NCBI GenBank assembly: GCA_963281255.1
Contig: OY725498.1
Coordinates: forward strand, 4,216,001 to 4,280,000
Direction: 5' to 3'
Origin: Aphrocallistes beatrix
Lineage: Eukaryota; Porifera; Hexactinellida; Sceptrulophora; Aphrocallistidae
DNA length: 64,000 nt
Each line of letters begins with the position of its first letter. Within the stretch, counting starts at the first letter, position 1. The notes below the pieces were generated by a model. The model was not told where the DNA came from, ran no database searches, and saw only the letters and a list, made by a program, of their open reading frames with translations. Shown here piece after piece: positions 9,780-19,906 of the stretch. The translations under genes and the position numbers were made by a program.

Positions 9780-10268
9780 TCACAATATGTCATCTAACCA
9801 TTCTTCTAAATCGTCTACTTCCAACTCAGCTGGATTGCTAGAACGGCCAACAGGTTTCACTTTTGGATTATCGTCAACGACCTGAATATTTTGACATTCT
9901 TTTTCCACTTTAAAACTGGGATGACTAGCATCAGTTAGTGATGCACCAATACTTTCCTCTGATTTAGGAGGAATAATCAAATCGTTGGGATGTAGCTCAA
10001 TCAAAGTCGGAGTAACTTCATCTTTTCCAGCACAACTTTCCATCTTAGTTTCAGCTTCAGTTTTATTCGCAATTAAGTCTGAAATCTGCTGAGATTTCTC
10101 GGTGGAATCTGAATTGTTCTTTTCCAAAAATGGAAGCGCTAAGGAAGCAAACTCTGCTGGGATAAGTAATCTCTCGATGGGTGAAACTTTTTCTAACTTT
10201 TCACTGAGTTTAATTCTATCAATCGTGAGGGGATCGTTCGATTTGAGATCCATTTGGGTATAAACGAT
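9780..10268 (-). CDS. Aven-like C-terminal exon (copy A), partial gene
   Basis: An open frame of ~163 codons from a candidate acceptor (aatatttag at ~10,269) to a stop at 9,780. The front (KLSEKLEKVSPIERLLIPAEF) resembles the Aven segment in which a short helix precedes an L-P-x-x-x-R-L-x-x-A-x-E-L motif. The end, D-D-L-E-E-W-L-D-D-I-L, resembles the Aven C-terminus (E-L-E-D-W-L-D-S-M-I). Aven is an apoptosis and checkpoint regulator. No N-terminal exons are found upstream, where an NHL gene's 3' flank begins, so this may be a stranded duplicate. A second copy is at 18,743 and shorter relics lie in the array. Family assignment is tentative. Confidence 0.5.
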   Translation of the reverse strand: MVYTQMDLKSNDPLTIDRIKLSEKLEKVSPIERLLIPAEFASLALPFLEKNNSDSTEKSQQISDLIANKTEAETKMESCAGKDEVTPTLIELHPNDLIIPPKSEESIGASLTDASHPSFKVEKECQNIQVVDDNPKVKPVGRSSNPAELEVDDLEEWLDDIL

Positions 10269-10269
10269 G

Positions 10270-11236
10270 CTAAATATTTTATGCGAAATCAATCAATCAT
10301 ATTTACCTATACAGAGGTTTTGGTAAGATTGAAACTAGTATAATTTCAGACCAGTGGAATAGGTAAATCATCTTCAATGGATTCAACTAAACAGTTGAAT
10401 CCGCTTTATTAGGTTAAATCTCCAAGAAAGAAATCGTTCCCATACGTTAGGGCAGTGGTTACCAACCTGGGGTCCTGAGAACATTTATCAAGACCATGAC
10501 TCCATGGGTCTGAAATTATATATTACGATTAATGGAAGTTTACAGAATCATTACTATCGGGTCTACGGCCACAAAGGTCAAAAATCGGTGAATTAGGGTG
10601 AACATATAATATTTTTCAATAGAGAATCCAGGAAATTTCGAAATTTGGCGAATGTCCAGTTTGTTTGTTTTTGTATGTTTTTAACTAAAATTCGACAAAT
10701 GTAAACAAAAATGAATGTAAATTGTCCATTTTGGCTGTGGGAGTGAAGGGGGAGGGGAAATCAACAAATTCGGTATCCTAGCGTAGATTCAAATTTCTCA
10801 CTTAGACCTCAAACAATTACAGAGCAAATGCTCCCTAAATCCGTAAAATAAGCACAAACAGTTAGAAAACCTAATTAAAGTGCGGCTGCAAAGCAAAAGA
10901 ATGAGTCATGTGTGTAGTGTGAATTCGCATGGCTGCAAAAAATATTTTGTTTGATTTGATGCACTAATGTAATGTTCACCTCAATCAAGCTTTATCTGCA
11001 TCTGATCACGAAAATTAAAGGCTGCAAGGGTAAATCACGGCGCAGAGGTCAAAATTGGAATATGTATTTGGAGCGACTTAACAGACACAAAATTTACAAC
11101 ATAATAGCATAATAACATAGAGTAACATGTTTGAAAAAATAATTCAAAATAGAGAAGAAAACACAATTAGAAATGAGATCAAATTGAAATAAAAAAGCAT
11201 CCAAAAACTAAATAGTGTATTCGAGTAATAATTCAA
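10270..11236. repeat. NHL duplicon 3' flank with hAT-like end
   Basis: Homologous blocks recur at 19,256-19,906, 33,790-34,342 and 36,790-37,722 (and array copies), always between an NHL gene and an Aven-like exon or relic. At 10,453 'cagtggttaccaacctgg' is typical of hAT family termini, so an old hAT insertion predates the duplications. A G-rich block 'gtgggagtgaagggggag' near 10,738 is preserved in several copies. No gene is seen. Confidence 0.5.
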
Positions 11237-12484
11237 TCAAAATATCAGAAGACTATGGTTGTTATCTGCGAGGATGATTCTCCCTCTTGCATCTAGTGTG
11301 ATGCCAACTGGATACTCTATGCTATCAGTGATTTTATGAACTAATTCTCCTCCTTGATTGAAAAGGAAAATAGCGTTTTGGGCATAATCTGCTATAATAA
11401 AGTTACCAGCACCATCTATACAGAATGAATAGGATTCTTTCAAATGTTTGGAAATAGAATTGAGAACAGCATTCTGTACCTGAGTGAGGTTAAAGTTGAA
11501 AGAATAGAGGAAAGGATTAGTACGGCTCAGTACATAAATGTACTCGTTGGTTAGTTTTATGTCAGAAGCATACTCCAGTATTCCTTTTCCGAACTGAGAC
11601 TTGAATAGGAAATCTTTGGAGAATATTTGGATTCGAGTATTACCATAGTCACACACAAATATATCTCCATTCGATTCATTGATAGTAATTCCAAGTGGGG
11701 AACTCAATTTTCCTTCTCCATTTCCTGGAGTTCCTATCTGTTTCAGAAATGTTCCATTCAAATCATAAACTAATAAACAACCAGCTCCATTCTGAGATAC
11801 AAACACTTTATTTTGGTAGAAAGCAATGAAAAGAGGATTGTTCATCTTACCACTTCCATCTCTATCTCCAAACTTGTACAAATAGTTTCCATCTTTGTCA
11901 AATACTTGCACTCTGTTGTTACTCTGATCTGCTACGAAAATATTACCAGTCTGGTAGTGCACTGCTACTCCATAAGGATTTGAGAATTGTCCTTCCTTAC
12001 CACCTGATGTCCCTCCTATACTGAGTACAGGAGTCACTTTTCCTTCATAATCTACTACAGGTAGGCTAGATACTACAGAAGTAGAGTTAGTAACAGTAAG
12101 TCTACCAATAGTACCAGCTAACTCCAATATTGTCTTGTCAAAGTCAAGACTGATGTGTTTAGATTCGAACTGAGATTCAAATTCTTTTCGTTTCTCTGTT
12201 ATTTGTTTGATCATAGATTCTTGAAGATGTTTGAGGTCGTTAGATTTGAAATTTTCTTTGACTAAATTCAATCCTGTTTCAAGTTCTGTTAGAGATTGTT
12301 TGTGTTTATCTCTTTCTCTTTTGTAATTATTTAGAATTTCTTCTAATTCGTTTAAAAGTTGTCTCTCCCTCTCTCTCACACAATTCATCAGTTCTCGGAA
12401 ACGAGATTCAATTTCACTTTTCACTTTAGAGACTTGGTTCTCAAAACTCAATTCTTCAGAAGGAACGAGTGAAGCTGTAGCCAT
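11237..12484 (-). CDS. Coiled-coil/NHL beta-propeller protein, copy G1
   Basis: 415 residues in one exon, starting MATASLVPSEEL (N-terminal type I). Residues ~15-115 are strongly helical and charged (RERERQLLNELEEIL, KRERDKHKQSL), like the coiled coil of TRIM-NHL proteins, but there is no RING or B-box. From ~150 on, six NHL blades follow the pattern P-x-G-V-A-V ... I-F-V-A-D-x-x-N-x-R-V-Q-V-F. No signal peptide or membrane segment is seen, so a cytosolic role is likely. NHL propellers bind RNA or protein through one face. Variable residues in this copy include N-P-Y-G in blade 1, C-D-Y-G-N-T-R in blade 3 and L-S-R-T-N in blade 4. A T-rich tract ending in TTAG lies 14 bases before the ATG. 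Confidence 0.85.
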   Translation of the reverse strand: MATASLVPSEELSFENQVSKVKSEIESRFRELMNCVRERERQLLNELEEILNNYKRERDKHKQSLTELETGLNLVKENFKSNDLKHLQESMIKQITEKRKEFESQFESKHISLDFDKTILELAGTIGRLTVTNSTSVVSSLPVVDYEGKVTPVLSIGGTSGGKEGQFSNPYGVAVHYQTGNIFVADQSNNRVQVFDKDGNYLYKFGDRDGSGKMNNPLFIAFYQNKVFVSQNGAGCLLVYDLNGTFLKQIGTPGNGEGKLSSPLGITINESNGDIFVCDYGNTRIQIFSKDFLFKSQFGKGILEYASDIKLTNEYIYVLSRTNPFLYSFNFNLTQVQNAVLNSISKHLKESYSFCIDGAGNFIIADYAQNAIFLFNQGGELVHKITDSIEYPVGITLDARGRIILADNNHSLLIF

Positions 12485-12497
12485 TGATTATAGAAAA

Positions 12498-14938
12498 TCT
12501 AAAAAAAAAGTTACTCTATTATAAATAATAAGATTGTTTTATAAAAAATGAATATTTAGAAACTCTTTCTAGTGAAACATACTTTCTATTCAGGACAAGG
12601 AGGCTTGGCCTGGGTATCGTTTCCTCAAAATTTAAAGAATTGACAGGTCACAGATTGATAGTCAGGGCATTAGGACCTTTCGTTCAAAAATGGGGGCACG
12701 TCTGCGATCCATTTTGAAAAGTAGGATTGCACTCGGGATCGGATCAGAGATCTTAAAGTTTCGATCTTATTATATTGGCTCCAGGGTGAGTAATTTGTGC
12801 AGCGTATTTTTATATCTTGATTGATCTCATGATTTCAGAATTAACAACTAAAATGGATTCCATATCCCAAATGATATGTTTAAATTTCGTTTTAATGAGA
12901 TTTTAGCGACCAATTTAGTAGATTCTTAGAACAGAAATTGGTCTGTTTGGTTCAACACCAAATCTGGCTTCTATCAATCGATATAACGAAACGGAAGCGG
13001 ATTATGCCATACTCATAACGGTTGAATTTTAACGATGACACCTCGCCGTTTTAGGTGAATATTTCAATTTTTACGGGATTTTAGGTAATTCGGTATCTTG
13101 TATATGGTTCATTGTATATTGGAACCAGGGCTGGGGTTGGTTAACCGATTAATCGGGCTCGGTTATTTTGAGTTCCTACAGGGCAGTTAACCGGTTTTGA
13201 TGGAATCTAGTGGAACTGGTAGAATTCGCATTGATCCCAAGTTTGAGTGAGCCCAATGCGGGTTACCTTAGTCCCTAGGCAGGTGCGTCGAACTTTTCGA
13301 AATCGCTTGGGAAATTTTGGGGTTCTAGGGAGGACTCAGCACTAAAATTTGTATTGCTTCTGTGGTGCTAAGTGTAATTATTATTATATCTAGGGTAACT
13401 GAAGTAGATAGTAAACTCGGCAAAGAGTTGAATGTCTATAGTACTAATGGGTGGGTACTAAGATGCCATGGAAGCCATGACAACACTCTACACTTCAAAA
13501 ACTAAGGATCTGGGATGCGCCATTCTTCAGATGCTGCATCCACTCCCCACATCGGTCAGGCTCCCTGCTTGTCGTGTTGACGCTCAATTCTGGAGTTGGA
13601 ATGTCTACATCTGCACCACAGCTTGAACTGCAGTCTCAGGCCGTTGGTGGTGCTTCGCTTAGTTCCTCCTGCGACTATGGAAACCACATCCCCTGACTCT
13701 CAGTGCTATACTCCGTGGGGCTTATGGACGACGGGGCTTCCTTACATCGGTTCAAGTGTACTACGCGTGTCTTCTGTTCACCAGATATGCAGATATACAG
13801 ATTCGCGCCTTGTCTCTTGATGACCTGCCAGGGTCTGGGATACATGGGTGATAGCGAATCGGCTCTCGCTTCATTTCTAACCAGTACCCAATCTCCTGCG
13901 GAGATCGTAGCTCCTTTTCATCCTGGCTCTTGCTATATATGCACTCTCGACGACCTTTTCAAAGAGTTTCGAGTCCTTTTCTCTCTCTCTGTTTCCCAGT
14001 AATTCTCAGCACTGGCGAAGCCATCAGTATCTCCAACGGGTAGGGCGGTATTTACCCTTGTTCGTAACTCGATTCTGAACTCGTTTGGAGAAAAGCCAGT
14101 GCTGGCATTTGTCTGAGATTCATGAATAAAGGTAACTTCCTGAAGTATTTTAGGTTACTCGTTTCTCGCCGTCTCCTTGAGGATGATAGGATGTCGATTG
14201 GAGTTTCTTAATGCCACAACCTTCACACAGATCTCTTACAAGCCCCACTTCGACGTTCTGACCTTGCTATCAGGTGTCCGATAGCAATTCTGTCGGATCA
14301 AGCTGGTACATCTGTCTGACAGTAGATATTCAGTGGTTTGGAGAATGCTGTACTCTTGCACTAGACCAGTCATACTGACCACTCTTGATCATCACGAATC
14401 AACGAAAGCATTAAAAATATATTCATGGGGACACAATTAAAATTGCCAATGAAATCAAAGGGTTAAAAGAGAAAGGGATTGAAATTCCATCGCCACTAGA
14501 ACCCCAGTCAGAATCAATGTCAGCCATTGGCAAGCACAGTTTGAACGGAAGGTGACTAAAACCTTTTTTCTGAAAAGATAAACAATTAAAAAAGTGATTC
14601 TACAAAAAATAACTAACAAACCTTTACCAATAAAATATTAAATAAAGACCAACTCTAATCGCATATCAACCAACATGTATGTGCAAAGATGAAATATAGC
14701 TTCAATCGAAATAAGTAGTATGTATGTATGTAATTATTTTTCTGATTTTCATACTGAGTTAAGAAATGGTTATTCAAATTTGACAGTGAATAAAAAGAAA
14801 TATAATAATATACGCAATAACATAGAGCATCAGAAATAAAAATAATACCAAAATAGAGAAGAAACACAATTAGAAATTGGATTAAAATGCAATTAAAGCA
14901 TCCAAGAAAATAATAGGACATTTGAGTAATAATTCAAT
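12498..14938. other. Long intergenic stretch, mostly unassigned
   Basis: No large open frame. Overlapping frames at 13,596-14,002 are short and lack recognisable domains; the moderate GC there suggests a decayed mobile element or old exon. On the plus strand ~14,421-14,555 a 40-50 codon frame (ANEIKGLKEKGIEIPSP) looks protein-like but has no identified family. 14,640-14,938 is the 3' flank of the next NHL gene. Confidence 0.3.
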
Positions 14939-16183
14939 CTAAAATATCAGAAGACGATGGTTGTGATCTACGAGAATAATTCTCCCTCTTGCATCTAGTG
15001 TGACACCAACTGGTCTCTGTATGCTATCAGTGATTTTATGAACTAAATTTCCTTCTTGATTGAATAGAAAAATAGCGTGTTGGCAATAATCTGATATAAT
15101 AAAGTTAATAGCACCATCTATACAGAATGAATTGGGGCTCATCAAATGTTTGGAAATAGAATTGAGAACAGGACTCTGTACCTGAGTGAGGTTATAATTG
15201 AAAGAATAGAGGAAAGGGTTAGTGTGGCTCAGTACATAAATGTACTCGTTGGTTAGTTTTATGTCAGAAGGAGACTTCAGTATTCCTTTTCCAAACTGAG
15301 ACTGGAATAGGAAATCTTTGGAGAATATTTGGACTCGATTATTACTATGGTCACACACAAATATATCTCCATTCGATTCATTGATAGTAATGCCACGTGG
15401 GGAATTCAATTGTCCTTCTCCATTCCCTGGAGTTCCTATCTGATTCAGAAATGTTCCATTCAAATCATAAACTAACAAACAACCAGCTCCATTCTGAGAT
15501 ACAAACACTTTATTTTGGTAGAAAGCGATGTAAATAGGATTTTTCATCTTACCAGCTCCATCTCTATCTCCAAACTTGTTCAAATACTTTCCATCTTTGT
15601 CAAATATTTGCACTCTGTGGTTACTCTGATCTGCTACGAAAATATTACCAGTCTGGTAGTGCACTGCTACTCCACAAGGATTATAGAATTGTCCTTCCTT
15701 ACCACCTGATGTCCCTCCTATACTGAGTACAGGAGTCACTTTTCCCTCATAATCTACTACAGGTAGGCTAGATACTACAGAAGTAGAGTTAGTAACAGTA
15801 AGTCTACCAATAGTACCAGCTAACTCCAATATTGTCTTGTCAAAGTCAAGACTGATGTGTTTAGATTCGGACTGGGATTCAAATTCTTTTCGTTTCTCTG
15901 TTATTTGTTTGATCATAGAATCTTGAAGATGTTTGAGGTTGTTTGATTTGAAATTTTCTTTGACTAAATTCAATCCTGTTTCAAGTTCTGTAAGAGATTG
16001 TTTGTGTTTATCTCTTTCTCTTTTGTAGTTATTCAGAATTTCTTCCAATTGGTTCAGGAGTTCTTTTTCTCTCTTAGTTACACAGCTGATCAGTTCACGG
16101 AAACGAGATTTGATTTCATTCTTTACTTTAGATATTTCGGTTTCAAAATTCGCATCTTCAGAAGCAATTAAAGCTGTTGCCAT
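14939..16183 (-). CDS. Coiled-coil/NHL beta-propeller protein, copy G2 (N-terminal type II)
   Basis: 414 residues with the alternative N-terminus MATALIASEDANFETEISK and KREKELLNQLEEIL. The middle and propeller match the type-I copies. Distinguishing propeller residues: N-P-C-G (blade 1), D-Q-S-N-H-R, N-S-P-R-G and C-D-H-S-N-N-R (blade 3), L-S-H-T-N (blade 4), I-S-D-Y-C-Q-H (blade 5). The upstream 200 bases match those of G5 and G6 and carry a TATA-like box. A T-rich tract ending TTAG lies about 15 bases before the ATG. Confidence 0.85.
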   Translation of the reverse strand: MATALIASEDANFETEISKVKNEIKSRFRELISCVTKREKELLNQLEEILNNYKRERDKHKQSLTELETGLNLVKENFKSNNLKHLQDSMIKQITEKRKEFESQSESKHISLDFDKTILELAGTIGRLTVTNSTSVVSSLPVVDYEGKVTPVLSIGGTSGGKEGQFYNPCGVAVHYQTGNIFVADQSNHRVQIFDKDGKYLNKFGDRDGAGKMKNPIYIAFYQNKVFVSQNGAGCLLVYDLNGTFLNQIGTPGNGEGQLNSPRGITINESNGDIFVCDHSNNRVQIFSKDFLFQSQFGKGILKSPSDIKLTNEYIYVLSHTNPFLYSFNYNLTQVQSPVLNSISKHLMSPNSFCIDGAINFIISDYCQHAIFLFNQEGNLVHKITDSIQRPVGVTLDARGRIILVDHNHRLLIF

Positions 16184-16326
16184 GACAATAAACTAAATCT
16201 AACAAAGAATAAATATCACCAATCTCATAGAATAATAAACAAGAATTAATCCACGGAGACGGGATAGTCTAACTATCACACTCATCTTAAAAAGATATCA
16301 AGGTTTAGAGACTTATTTTGGTTTCG

Positions 16327-16334
16327 TATTTATA
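16327..16334 (-). promoter_or_regulatory. Candidate TATA box of type-II NHL genes
   Basis: On the minus strand the sequence reads TATAAATA, about 145 bases upstream of the G2 ATG, inside a block conserved upstream of G5 (around 26,090). With the TTAG acceptor-like site near the ATG, this suggests a short 5' leader with a small intron. Position and conservation are the only evidence. Confidence 0.35.
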
Positions 16335-16384
16335 AGCACTACTCCCGAAGTGAGACTATCATAACAAACCATTAAAGCGTGAGG

Positions 16385-16860
16385 CTATTGGACCGACTTG
16401 TCGGTGTAATACAGGGTGCGATTTAAGTTCCGTCCCAAATTTAGACTACCCACCAATCGAAACATAAACAGTGTATTAGTTATTATACAAGCACATTTAA
16501 TCTTTTTGCCTTGAGCAGCAATCACAAGGTCGCACCGCTTACGCATAGATTTTGTGAAGTTGCCAATGAATTCTGGATCAAAGGTTCCCCACTCTATATC
16601 GACATAGTTTTTGACATCTTCGATCGTCTTGGGAGCCCTGTTTACAATCCTTTTCTTCAGAACACCTTTTAGGCCCAGCTCCACCCGTGCTCAATGCATT
16701 CGCCCGCTGAAATCCGTTGCTTAACATTATATGCCGTCTTCAGGGTGACACCGCACATAGAAGCAATGTCCTTCATTTTTGTTTCAATGAGCTTAGCCAC
16801 GTCTTCTCTACGTTGTTTCTGCATTATTCGCTGAAAATTAGTTGAATTACTTTAACTAGC
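16385..16860 (-). mobile_element. Tc1/mariner-type transposase relic
   Basis: On the minus strand an ATG at 16,824 opens a helix-turn-helix-like N-terminus (KMKDIASMCGVTLKTAYNVK), followed after a large internal deletion by a Tc1-like C-terminus ending in M-R-K-R-C-D-L-V-I-A-A-Q-G (16,385-16,684). The catalytic DDE core is missing, so the copy is dead. It lies just upstream of the G2 promoter block. Confidence 0.6.
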
Positions 16861-17109
16861 TTGTCAGAATTAACTTCGAGACCAAAAAGAGAGAAAAAAG
16901 CCCGCCGGAAGTGAATACATTTTTAAAAAAATATTTGGGTATCAAATAGTTGGAAAAGTATCAATAGAAATCGTTAGGAGTGTATAGTTGAGAAAAATTA
17001 CATTGAAGTACTGCCTAACAGATTACATAGTAAGTTATGGTCATTCAAAATCACCTCAAAAATTGTAAATAATTATGAAACAGACTGTAGCACACCAGAG
17101 GCAGAGTTC

Positions 17110-18045
17110 ATACACTTTGAGTGTTTGACGAACGATTTTGTACTGATCCTGGTCATGTATGGTTGATTGGGTGTCGCAGTATACAAGTGTGTGTGTGTGT
17201 GTGAGGTATTTGAGGTAATGCTAGCGCATTTATTTATGTTCAGCACTCACTATGGACAAGACAGGATAGTAATGAGTCCCTCCATTCGATTATCCGGTAT
17301 AACAGCCTAAGATCGAATTCGCCGGTAGCAGGTCGCTTGAAGCAAGTGCATCTCACTGGTGGCCGCAAGAATGGTTGAAATTGTTAGGTAGCGAAAACAT
17401 GGGAGGGGATGTGGGTAGGTATGTGGAAGGGGGGCATTGCTTGTGGAAAGTGGTGTGTGAGTGTTGTTGCATAGGTTTGATTCCTTGAGGCCCGGAGTGG
17501 GTTCAATATTGACTAGTAGAGGCGTGTGGCGAATAGGTTTGTAGGAGGGTAGTGAGGAAGTGTTTGGTCAAACTATGGTCATGGAGTTTTAGGATGCTCT
17601 GAACCAAGTATTGGGTTGTGGCAAGTTGAGGGAGGTTAAAGATTGGGAGAGAGTCGGATGTTAATGGGAAATATTAGGAAGCTGGGTGTCCGAGGGTGTG
17701 AGTAGGATAGAGATTCTTTCGGTCTAGGATGGTACCGTTTCCCCAATGCGGGAGAGTAGAAAAGGAACTTGATCGGCTACATAGCCAGGGTGTCATTGAA
17801 ACTGTGCAGTTTGTAGAGTGGGCAGTGCCTATAGTTTCAATTGTAAAAGGAGATGTCTCGTTATTATTTGTGTGTGGACTATAAAGTAACTGCAAATGCT
17901 TCTGCATTAGTAGAAGTATCCGCTACCAAGGATTAGTGACCTTCTAGCGCCATTATCTGGACTCGGTAGGCAAGTAATTTAATTAGGCTGGATTTAGTAC
18001 TCGCAAATTGCCTTATAAGAACGATGGAAGAAATACACTTCTATT
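17110..18045 (+). mobile_element. Ty3/Gypsy retrotransposon fossil, pol fragment
   Basis: Plus-strand sequence between ~17,720 and 18,040 encodes reverse-transcriptase-like fragments typical of Ty3/Gypsy elements (V-E-K-E-L-D-R-L, then a Y-P-L-P-like motif). The upstream part matches 26,690-27,330, so both belong to one family. No LTRs or capsid region are recognised. The copy is truncated and broken in several places, and old. It ends where an NHL 3' flank begins. Confidence 0.6.
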
Positions 18046-18267
18046 TGAAGAAATAATATTGAAATAGAGAAGAAAACACAATTAGAAATTAGATAAAATA
18101 CAATTCACAGCATTCAAGAAACTAAACGAGGCATTCGAGAAATAATTCAAACTAAAATATCAGAAGACGATGGTTGTAACCTACGAGGATGATTCTCCCT
18201 CTTGCATCTAGTGTGACACCAACTGGTCTCTGTATGCTATCAGTGATTTTATGAACTAAATCTCCTT
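18046..18267 (-). pseudogene. NHL gene 3' end fragment
   Basis: 18,154-18,267 matches the last ~35 codons of the NHL genes (closest to G5, with the R-P-V-G-V-T-L-D-A-R motif) plus its 3' flank. Homology stops abruptly at 18,267, where STIM-derived sequence follows. It is a truncated duplicate with no upstream coding part. Confidence 0.75.
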
Positions 18268-18278
18268 AAAAAATTCCA

Positions 18279-18674
18279 AAGAGACAAATACGCACGTTCC
18301 ATACACTAGACAAGTTAAAGTAAGAATTGGGAAAATATTATATCAAACATAGGCTATTAACTGAAACAGACTTCTATGTGCTTACATTACACATCTCTTC
18401 CCTTAAACCTGTGACGTCATGCTGTAAGTGTCATTGACTATCTCCCTCTGCTATGTTAGAAATGGGTAGGCTATTCAGTCAAGTCTTTAAATGCGTTTTC
18501 TTTGTCTTCTTTGTAGAATTAGTGAAAGGCAGAGACTTCATGATTGATTTCTTTCGTTTATCGTTCGATTCTAATCCGTCGTACACGATTGAGGGACAGG
18601 ATAATGTACGTGCATACTCGAAATCAGCTCCTCCATTTTCTAATATTCTCGGTTCGTGTAGAGACTGTATACTC
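18279..18674 (-). pseudogene. Duplicated 3' end of the STIM-like gene
   Basis: Nearly identical to 21,783-22,175: the 3' UTR and the last ~75 codons (E-Y-A-R, R-K-K-S-I-M-K-S, K-K-T-K-K-T). Homology ends at ~18,674, about 70 bases before the Aven-like stop codon. It lacks all STIM domains. A one-base difference near the stop codon region and several substitutions show it is an independent copy. Confidence 0.8.
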
Positions 18675-18742
18675 GTGGAGATAAAAACATTTCTTCATTT
18701 GACCCCACTGAAACAAGAGAAAGAATATCTCTGTCAAATGTG

Positions 18743-19232
18743 TCACAATATGTCATCTAACCATTCTTCTAAATCGTCTACTTCCAACTCAGCTGGATTG
18801 GTAGAACGGCCAACAGGTTTCGCTTTTGGAATATCGTCAACGACTTGAATGTGTTCACATTCTTTGTCCACTTTCAAACTGGGATCACTAGCATCAGTTA
18901 GTGATGCACCAATACTTTCCTCTGATTTAGGAGGAATAATCAAATCGTTGGGATGTAGCTCAATCAAAGTCGGAGTAACTTCATCTTTTCCAGCACAACT
19001 TTCCCTCTTAGTTTCAGCTTCAGTTTTATTCGTAACTAGATCTGAAATCTGCTGAGAATTCTCGGTGGAATCAGAATTGTTCTTTTTCAAAAATGAAAGC
19101 GCTAAGGAAGCAAACTCTGCTGGGATAAGTAATCTCTCGATGGGTGAAACTTTTTGTAACTTTTCACTGAGTTTAATTCTATCAATCGTGAGGGGATCGT
19201 TCGATTTGAGGTCCATTTGAGTATAAACGATG
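18743..19232 (-). CDS. Aven-like C-terminal exon (copy B), partial gene
   Basis: Same length and frame as the exon at 9,780, with the same acceptor-like site and the same D-D-L-E-E-W-L-D-D-I-L end. About 15 of 170 residues differ (for example L-E-K to L-Q-K and M-E-S to R-E-S), while I counted only about five silent differences, which suggests weak or no constraint. Upstream lies an NHL duplicon flank, not Aven exons. It may be an unexpressed duplicate. Confidence 0.45.
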
Positions 19233-19255
19233 CTAAATATCTTGTGCGAAATCAA

Positions 19256-19906
19256 TCAATCATATTTACCGATACAATGTGTTGGTCGAAACTGTTTAAG
19301 AAATCGCTCCCATACGTCAGGGTGGTGGTTACCAACCTGGGGTCATGAGAACATATATCAAGGCCATGACTCCATGGGGTCTGAAACTATATTTATCATT
19401 AATGGAAGTCTACAGAATCATTACTATTGGGTCTACGGCCAAAGAGATCGAAAATCAGTGTATTAGGATGAACATATATACTTTGATACAAAGTTGATAC
19501 AAATTTCTCTTCTAGACCTCAAACAATTATTGAGCAAATGCTCCCTAAATTTGTAAAATAAGCACGAAACATTTGCAAAAGAATGAGTCATGTGTAGCGT
19601 GAATTCACATGGCTAGAAAAAAGATTTTGTTTGATTCGCTTTACTAATGAAATGTTAAAATAAATCAGCTTTATCTGATCACGAAAATTAAAGGCTGCAA
19701 GGGTAAATCACGGCGGAGAGGTCAAAATTGGAAAAAAAAGTTTTGCGAGCGACTTAACAGACACAAATTTTACAATATAATAGCATAATAACATAGAGTA
19801 ACATGTTTGAAAAAATAACTTAAAATAGAGAAGAAAACAGAAATGAGATCAAATTGAAATAAAAAAGCATCCAAAAACTAAATAGTGTATTCAAGAAATA
19901 ATTCAA
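19256..19906. repeat. NHL duplicon 3' flank (copy at G4)
   Basis: Homologous to 10,300-11,236 but with internal deletions. It retains the hAT-like end 'ggttaccaacctgggg' near 19,328 and the 'agcgacttaacagacac' block before the NHL stop. No gene is seen. Confidence 0.5.

Noticed and set aside
13596-14002. Two overlapping plus-strand frames
   Set aside because: No recognisable domain, no partner exons and no family match that I can name; kept only as unassigned sequence.
16385-16684. A 99-codon frame that could be taken as a small gene
   Set aside because: Its C-terminal pattern is that of a Tc1-type transposase remnant with the core deleted.
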